From Porphyromonadaceae bacterium UBA7555 (lineage in GTDB: Bacteria; Bacteroidota; Bacteroidia; Bacteroidales; Muribaculaceae), in contig DLLT01000052.1 of the NCBI GenBank assembly GCA_002478045.1, positions 1 through 7,913 of the forward strand: a DNA stretch of 7,913 bases. Direction: 5' to 3'. The stretch's first letter is position 1; every line of letters starts with the position of its first letter. Below are positions 6,906 through 7,913 of the stretch, piece by piece. Under the pieces are notes generated by a model. The model was not told where the DNA came from and did no database searches. It saw only the letters and a list, made by a program, of their open reading frames with translations. The position numbers and the translations under genes were made by a program.

Positions 6906-7781
6906 TCAGCCGATGGTGTGGTTAGTAATGAGTTCCTTGATGAGGTTTTCGATGGTGGTGTCATCGGCGCCGTCAATGCTGAGGCTTTCCTTGGCTGTGA
7001 ATACTACGTTTTCTACGTTCTTCACTTTTGTAGGCGAGCCGGGTAGACCTATTTGTTCGGGGTCTGCTTCGACGTATGTGGCGCTCCATTCCTTGATGTC
7101 GAGGTGTGGACGTGCGTCTACCAATGCCTGACGTTCGGGCGTCAAAGAGGCCTTTTCGCTGGGCGAAACTGCATATTTGTAGCGCATGACGCGTTGTGCG
7201 TTGCGGGGACGGCAGTCTGCTGCCGATCCGTTGACGGTCACTACACAGGGTAGGGGAGCCTTGACGGTCTCGACACCGTTTTCGAGGCGACGTTTGATGA
7301 CGGCGTGTCCGTCAGCCACTTCAATAATTTCCTCGGCGTATGTCACTTGTGGTAGTCCGAGTTTTTCGGCAATCTGCGGGCCTACTTGTGCGGTATCGCC
7401 ATCGATGGCTTGGCGTCCGCCAAGGATGATGTCATATTTGCCGATTTTCTTGACGGCTTGTGCCAGCGAGTATGATGTCGCCAATGTGTCAGCACCGCCG
7501 AGGGCTCGGTCGGTGAGTACTATACCGCCATCGGCGCCGCGATATATCGCTTCGCGAACCACTTCGGCTGCACGGGGCAGACCCATGGTTAGGACGGTGA
7601 TGGTCGACCCGGGGTGTGTCTCTTTGAGTCGCAATGCTTGCTCGAGGGCATTGAGGTCTTCGGGATTGAAGATGGCCGGCAGTGCGGCACGGTTGATGGT
7701 GCCGTCAGCCTTCATGGCATCTTTGCCTACGTTGCGGGTGTCGGGCACCTGCTTGGCAAGCACGATGATGTTTAAGCTCAT
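6906..7781 (-). CDS. etfB: Electron transfer flavoprotein subunit beta, bifurcating-type motifs
   Basis: Beta subunit of ETF and first gene of the operon. I place the start at the ATG 7781-7779, giving 291 residues that begin MSLNIIVLAKQVPDT, where the family's first beta strand starts. An ATG at 7838 is in frame but lies 5' of the promoter -7 box, so it cannot be on the transcript. Motifs: VLTMG at 63-67, TDRALGGADTLATS at 90-103, GGRQAIDGDTAQVGPQ at 121-136, and the ETF-beta signature region KRRLENGVETVKAPLP at 163-178. The second and third closely resemble EtfB of Acidaminococcus and clostridia, where this region binds a second FAD and meets NADH. Human-type EtfB binds AMP and lacks the GDTAQVGPQ form. 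This suggests an NADH-linked, possibly electron-bifurcating ETF, which is inference from motifs recalled from memory. Confidence 0.95.
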   Translation of the reverse strand: MSLNIIVLAKQVPDTRNVGKDAMKADGTINRAALPAIFNPEDLNALEQALRLKETHPGSTITVLTMGLPRAAEVVREAIYRGADGGIVLTDRALGGADTLATSYSLAQAVKKIGKYDIILGGRQAIDGDTAQVGPQIAEKLGLPQVTYAEEIIEVADGHAVIKRRLENGVETVKAPLPCVVTVNGSAADCRPRNAQRVMRYKYAVSPSEKASLTPERQALVDARPHLDIKEWSATYVEADPEQIGLPGSPTKVKNVENVVFTAKESLSIDGADDTTIENLIKELITNHTIG

Positions 7782-7825
7782 GTTACTTTGTCCGTTAAAT
7801 GATTTGTTCATTGTTTTCAAGACTG

Positions 7826-7856
7826 CAAAGTTAAGCATTTTCCCTTTAACGACAAA
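7826..7856 (-). promoter_or_regulatory. Bacteroidetes-type promoter for etfB-etfA-acyl-CoA dehydrogenase
   Basis: On the minus strand TTTG (7856-7853) is followed after 19 bases by TAACTTTG (7833-7826), a full match to the Bacteroides -33/-7 pattern. Transcription would begin near 7819, leaving about 38 bases before the etfB ATG at 7781. Its position decides the etfB start, because the in-frame ATG at 7838 would be untranscribed. No operator or riboswitch-like structure is evident in the short leader. Confidence 0.78.
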
Positions 7857-7913
7857 ACGCTCATTCTATTATATAATGCACGCGAATAGGCGTAGAGTCA
7901 AGTGGCAAGTGCA
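7857..7913. other. Unassigned sequence at the right edge
   Basis: Fifty-seven bases upstream of the etfB promoter, with an AT-rich core (TATTATATAATG near 7867-7878). I see no reading frame that can be tied to a family, no tRNA fold and no plus-strand TTTG/TAnnTTTG promoter. It could be intergenic or the end of a neighbouring gene. Confidence 0.4.

Noticed and set aside
7864..7906. TTGACT and TATAAT on the minus strand, like an E. coli sigma-70 promoter
   Set aside because: The spacing is about 22 bases, too long for sigma-70, and Bacteroidetes use a different consensus. The TTTG/TAACTTTG match nearer etfB explains its transcription better.
1..7913. CRISPR array, insertion sequence, defence or toxin-antitoxin system, tRNA/rRNA
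   Set aside because: I saw no regular spaced repeats, transposase motifs, terminal inverted repeats, paired small genes or tRNA-like folds. Nearly all the sequence is covered by recognised genes.

Overview
The window looks like chromosomal DNA of a Bacteroidales bacterium (phylum Bacteroidota); Muribaculaceae is a guess I cannot confirm. Three things support this. Two upstream regions match the Bacteroidetes primary-sigma promoter pattern (TTTG, 19-20 bases, TAnnTTTG). The start codons lack clear Shine-Dalgarno sequences. The gene families (Bacteroidetes-style Wza/Wzc pair, long acyl-CoA dehydrogenase beside etfB-etfA) fit the order. I see no mobile element, CRISPR array, tRNA or rRNA.

Layout, left to right. 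(1) 2-268, plus strand: the 3' part of a YraN/UPF0102 gene cut by the window edge. (2) 323-356: a strong hairpin between convergent genes, best formed in minus-strand RNA. (3) 394-3799, minus strand: a two-gene surface-polysaccharide operon. The outer-membrane export lipoprotein (Wza type) is transcribed first, then a fused chain-length regulator/BY-kinase (Wzc type), from a promoter at 3896-3927. (4) 3997-4031: a hairpin with a T6 tract that ends the next operon. (5) 4087-7781, minus strand: etfB, etfA and a 566-residue acyl-CoA dehydrogenase, from a promoter at 7826-7856. (6) 7857-7913: unassigned edge sequence.

How the genes work together. Wza and Wzc are the two envelope-spanning parts of a Wzy-dependent capsule/exopolysaccharide exporter: the kinase is in the inner membrane and the export channel in the outer membrane. 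No glycosyltransferase, flippase or polymerase lies in the window, so the pair must serve biosynthetic genes elsewhere. EtfB and EtfA form the electron-transfer flavoprotein heterodimer that exchanges electrons with the adjacent acyl-CoA dehydrogenase. EtfB carries the motifs of the clostridial, NADH-using, potentially electron-bifurcating ETF group, which makes this operon the most interesting metabolic feature here.

Overall this is a well-ordered, ordinary-looking core/envelope region. I found no convincing new defence or mobile system. The points most worth a second look are the bifurcation-type ETF paired with a long, non-Bcd dehydrogenase, the altered Walker A' motif and unusual Tyr/His-rich tail of the kinase, and the two clear promoter/terminator pairs.
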